Below, in pieces: positions 6,163-7,658 of a DNA stretch of 7,658 bases; position 1 is the first letter of the stretch; each line of letters starts with the position of its first letter. The notes beneath the pieces are model-generated. The model did no database searches and was not told the DNA's origin. It was given only the letters and a program-made list of their open reading frames with translations. The translations under genes were made by a program, and so were the position numbers. Source of the DNA: Candidatus Bathyarchaeota archaeon (lineage in GTDB: Archaea > Thermoproteota > Bathyarchaeia > TCS64); the NCBI GenBank assembly GCA_020697635.1, contig JAEHCT010000055.1, forward strand, positions 1 to 7,658, given 5' to 3'.

Positions 6163-6300
6163 CATTGCAGTGTTTACCCCAAATTTATTTCCGGACAGGT
6201 CAGTAAAAGTGGCTTGATGGTTAGAACTGGTTTTATACGAGCGCCTAAAAACGCTTGTTTTTTATGTAGCAACGGTTTTATCTTTTTTCGTTCCCGTGGA

Positions 6301-6357
6301 GTAACACATCTACACTGGATCCCTCTATGAGTTGGTTCAAGATAATTTGTGTGTTAC
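6301..6357. repeat. 8-bp inverted repeat with 41-nt spacer
   Basis: GTAACACA (6301-6308) and TGTGTTAC (6350-6357) are exact reverse complements and could close a large hairpin. The loop shows no obvious further strong pairing. It could be part of an untranslated RNA or a pair of half-sites, or chance. Confidence 0.25.
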
Positions 6358-6379
6358 CTGAATCAATATGTTGAGGGGC

Positions 6380-6391
6380 AAAATTAAAAAA
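6380..6391 (+). promoter_or_regulatory. TATA-like box for tRNA-Thr
   Basis: AAAATTAAAAAA is centred about 36 bp before the tRNA 5' end, predicting transcription from about 6412 and a 5' leader of about 10 nt for RNase P to remove. The box is immediately followed by a 12-bp palindrome. Confidence 0.45.
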
Positions 6392-6402
6392 CAGGGCCCT
6401 GT
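6391..6402. repeat. 12-bp perfect palindrome upstream of tRNA-Thr
   Basis: ACAGGGCCCTGT equals its own reverse complement over all 12 bases. It lies between the TATA-like box and the predicted start of the tRNA transcript, where a bound protein could affect initiation. Seen directly; a function is speculative. Confidence 0.4.
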
Positions 6403-6421
6403 ATCCATAGTTTGCAGTCGC

Positions 6422-6499
6422 GCCCCGGTAGCTTAGCCTGGTTAAAGCGTTTGCTTGGTAAGCAAAAGACCGCGGGTCCAAATCCCGCCCGGGGCTCCA
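6422..6499 (+). tRNA. tRNA-Thr (anticodon GGT), CCA encoded
   Basis: A complete cloverleaf folds by hand. Acceptor stem GCCCCGG/CCGGGGC (6422-6428, 6489-6495); positions 8-9 TA; D stem GCTT/AAGC with loop AGCCTGGTTA; anticodon stem TTTGC/GCAAA around loop TTGGTAA, placing anticodon GGT at 6457-6459; five-base variable loop AGACC; T stem GCGGG/CCCGC with loop TCCAAAT; discriminator T; then CCA at 6497-6499. All stems are fully Watson-Crick paired. GGT reads ACC and ACU threonine codons. Position 55 of the T loop is C rather than the usual T. The stop codon of the convergent minus-strand gene starts at the very next base. No intron is seen. Confidence 0.95.
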
Positions 6500-7468
6500 C
6501 TACTGGTTACTGACCGTCTTCATCTCAGGCTTCTTCTCTGACGCCGTTATCGTGTGCCTCTTGATCGTGTCCCTGATGCTCTGGATTGATTCACCTATCT
6601 CAGGCTTGAGTTCATCGTTCACGGAGTAGATGTACACGGGGTCGAAGAGAAGGTCTTTCTCCTGGAACCTCTCCCTGCACAGGTTACAGCTGTAAACCCT
6701 CTTCAGATCGGCAAACCTCTCCCCGCAGATGCCTTCACAGACGTAGCGGGTCCTCGTCTTTTCGAAGACGTCGCTGCCACAGTTTGGGCAGCTGAACAGG
6801 GAGGTGACGTCGTCAGAGCCGCAGCCGGGGCACACCATCCTCATCCCTATCTTCGTTTTGTGGAGCACTCTGTAGTGGGTCAGTATGTTGAGGATCTTCT
6901 GCATCCTATCTCCGGACACGACGCCAGGTACCCGGTCAGTGTTATAGCCGTGGATGGTGTGTACAACCGGGGCGACATGCCTAAGGTTACGGTTATGGAG
7001 CGTCGACAGCAGACCATAGACATTTTTGTTCCGGTATAGCTCGAACCTACGTTCCTTGAACTTCTCGTTGGTGAGGAACTTCTTACGGTACTCCTCAACG
7101 TGTCTCTCGGCCTGACCGGACAGACCCCTGAGGCCCTGAGACGTTTTAACCGCGTAGTCGTCTGCGCCAGCTTCGACCACTTCGACGGCCTTCTCCGCCT
7201 CGTCCTCCCTCGCGACCACGATGATGGGGGCGAACACGTCTATCTCCCTCAGCTCCTTCACGATCTCGACGCCTGTGCTGTCGGGGAGAGTGTAATTGAT
7301 GATGAGGAGATCGTATACCTGCTCTATCAGCTTCCTGTAGCAGCTTTCAGCGTTGGGCGCGTAGTCTAGGGTGATGGCCTCGCTGTGCATCTGGAAGTAC
7401 TTCTTGATGATCTTGGCGTCGTTCACGTTGTCATCCACTAGGAGTACCCTGTAGTCTCCTGCATCCAT
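6500..7468 (-). CDS. Pseudo-receiver domain protein with zinc-ribbon (TackOD1-like) output
   Basis: 322 residues. Residues 6-110 form a CheY-like receiver: VLLVDDN (8-14) gives the acidic pair Asp12/Asp13, and AVKT gives the conserved Lys108. The strand DLLIINYTLPD (53-63) puts Asn58 at the site of the phospho-accepting Asp, and the conserved Thr/Ser is Ala86. Classical phosphorylation is therefore unlikely. After a charged helical linker comes a winged-helix-like part (about 180-210, MQKILNILTHYRVL). Eight Cys then form two likely zinc ribbons: 213/216/227/230 (CPGCGS, CPNCGS) and 244/248/261/264. This order resembles the thaumarchaeal output domain TackOD1, from memory of the family. The role is presumably cytoplasmic signalling or transcription control. 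ATG at 7468 is chosen because the receiver begins there and an AAGGAG motif precedes it; a TTG at 7549 would add 27 poorly fitting residues. Confidence 0.8.
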   Translation of the reverse strand: MDAGDYRVLLVDDNVNDAKIIKKYFQMHSEAITLDYAPNAESCYRKLIEQVYDLLIINYTLPDSTGVEIVKELREIDVFAPIIVVAREDEAEKAVEVVEAGADDYAVKTSQGLRGLSGQAERHVEEYRKKFLTNEKFKERRFELYRNKNVYGLLSTLHNRNLRHVAPVVHTIHGYNTDRVPGVVSGDRMQKILNILTHYRVLHKTKIGMRMVCPGCGSDDVTSLFSCPNCGSDVFEKTRTRYVCEGICGERFADLKRVYSCNLCRERFQEKDLLFDPVYIYSVNDELKPEIGESIQSIRDTIKRHTITASEKKPEMKTVSNQ

Positions 7469-7479
7469 GACGCATGCAT

Positions 7480-7485
7480 CTCCTT
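7480..7485 (-). promoter_or_regulatory. Shine-Dalgarno deciding the receiver gene start
   Basis: On the minus strand this reads AAGGAG, 11 nt before the ATG at 7468. The spacing is a little long, but this is the clearest such motif before any start in the window, where most genes look leaderless. It supports the shorter reading of the protein. Confidence 0.45.
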
Positions 7486-7515
7486 GAGCCGGCTGAGTCA
7501 ACCACCGGAGCCCCG

Positions 7516-7524
7516 CTAAAAGAG
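7516..7524 (-). promoter_or_regulatory. TATA-like box for the receiver gene
   Basis: On the minus strand this reads CTCTTTTAG, centred about 52 bp before ATG 7468. It predicts a leader of about 26 nt that includes the AAGGAG motif. An alternative A/T-rich box (7531-7543, AATATTATAGATT on the minus strand) would give a leader of about 43 nt. Confidence 0.35.
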
Positions 7525-7574
7525 ATTGTGAATCTATAATATTGAACAAGAACCACGGCCCATAGAAGACCCCC

Positions 7575-7580
7575 TAAATA
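7575..7580 (+). promoter_or_regulatory. TATA-like box for the HAD-family gene
   Basis: TAAATA is centred about 29 bp before the TTG at 7606, consistent with a near-leaderless transcript. Read on the other strand, the same bases (GTATTTAG) could serve the divergent receiver gene. Confidence 0.35.
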
Positions 7581-7605
7581 CGATGAGCCTTATGAGACAC
7601 TGGAC

Positions 7606-7658
7606 TTGAAGCCAAACGTCGATGCAGTGATCTTCGACCTCGACGGCACACTGATAAA
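7606..7658 (+). CDS. HAD-family phosphatase, N-terminal fragment (3' end outside window)
   Basis: Only about 17 residues are visible before the window ends. They read MKPNVDAVIFDLDGTLI if TTG at 7606 is the start. VIFDLDGTL is haloacid dehalogenase motif I: the first Asp is the nucleophile that forms the phospho-aspartate intermediate and the second is the acid/base. This form is typical of phosphoglycolate phosphatase-like and beta-phosphoglucomutase-like enzymes. Upstream in frame there is no ATG before the stop at 7543, so TTG (or an unusual CTG at 7600) must be used. The ATG at 7583 is in another frame and stops quickly. Superfamily secure, substrate unknown. Confidence 0.8.
   Translation, partial: MKPNVDAVIFDLDGTLI

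Larger units (their letters stand above)
6120..6421. other. Non-coding region between the small ORF and tRNA-Thr
   Basis: About 300 A/T-rich bp. Contents seen: TATA-like boxes on the minus strand (6135-6162); an A/T stretch at 6179-6190; two copies of GGTTTTAT (6229-6236 and 6274-6281); a short stem AGCG/CGCT followed by a T-run (about 6240-6262); T-run 6283-6288; an 8-bp inverted repeat GTAACACA/TGTGTTAC (6301-6308 and 6350-6357); the tRNA TATA-like box; and a 12-bp palindrome (6391-6402). The only ORF worth noting is a 37-codon frame from ATG 6217 with A/T-rich codons, which I do not call as a gene. A small RNA is possible but not shown. Confidence 0.5.

Noticed and set aside
6217..6330. 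37-codon plus-strand frame with Cys-x-x-Cys in the tRNA spacer
   Set aside because: Short, A/T-rich codons unlike all neighbours, no Shine-Dalgarno. Only a loose A/T stretch about 30 bp upstream supports it, so I did not annotate it as a gene.
6278..6481. 67-codon minus-strand frame crossing the tRNA gene
   Set aside because: It runs antisense through most of the tRNA and the spacer before it. The tRNA fold is unambiguous, and the peptide has no coding character.
6422..6499. tRNA gene as an integration site for a mobile element
   Set aside because: No integrase gene, no repeated copy of the tRNA 3' end and no phage-like genes are present in the window, and the tRNA 3' side is occupied by a chromosomal-looking gene.
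6500..7549. Longer version of the receiver protein starting at TTG 7549
   Set aside because: The extra 27 residues precede a receiver domain that starts normally at ATG 7468, which has an AAGGAG motif. A TATA-like sequence near 7577 keeps the longer form possible but less likely.

Overview
The window reads as ordinary chromosomal DNA of an archaeon, most likely from the TACK group (Thaumarchaeota/Bathyarchaeia-like). The reasons are: most genes are preceded by a TATA-like A/T box about 20-50 bp upstream and lack a Shine-Dalgarno sequence; GTG and TTG starts occur; T-rich tracts rather than hairpins follow several genes; and the last complete gene joins a receiver domain to a Cys-rich output domain resembling TackOD1, described from Thaumarchaeota. 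The lineage call is inference; no marker gene is present.

Layout, left to right: the 3' end of an alpha/beta-hydrolase gene (1-435); a rubrerythrin-like ferritin-fold protein (536-1078); an ornithine carbamoyltransferase-type enzyme (1127-2065); a 292-bp gap; a 12-TM MFS transporter (2358-3623); a class III PLP aminotransferase of the GabT/ornithine aminotransferase type (3662-5002); endonuclease IV (5043-5897). All run on the plus strand, but each appears to have its own promoter. A small unrecognised ORF on the minus strand (5880-6119) overlaps the endonuclease IV gene tail to tail. A non-coding stretch of about 300 bp then leads to tRNA-Thr(GGT) with encoded CCA (6422-6499). Its last base abuts the stop codon of a minus-strand receiver/zinc-ribbon protein (6500-7468). 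At the right edge a HAD-family phosphatase starts on the plus strand (7606 to beyond the end), divergent from the receiver gene.

The carbamoyltransferase, transporter and aminotransferase could form a functional group: carbamoyl transfer to ornithine or a related amine, transamination of an omega-amino group, and transport of a substrate or product. This is inferred from adjacency only. Endonuclease IV is a base-excision repair enzyme and seems unrelated to them.

No mobile element, CRISPR array, phage gene or obvious new multi-gene system is visible. The best leads are the receiver domain whose phospho-accepting Asp is Asn, the carbamoyltransferase with an Asp-to-Asn change in its ornithine-binding loop, a palindromic TATA region before the aminotransferase, and a 12-bp palindrome between the TATA-like box and the tRNA gene.
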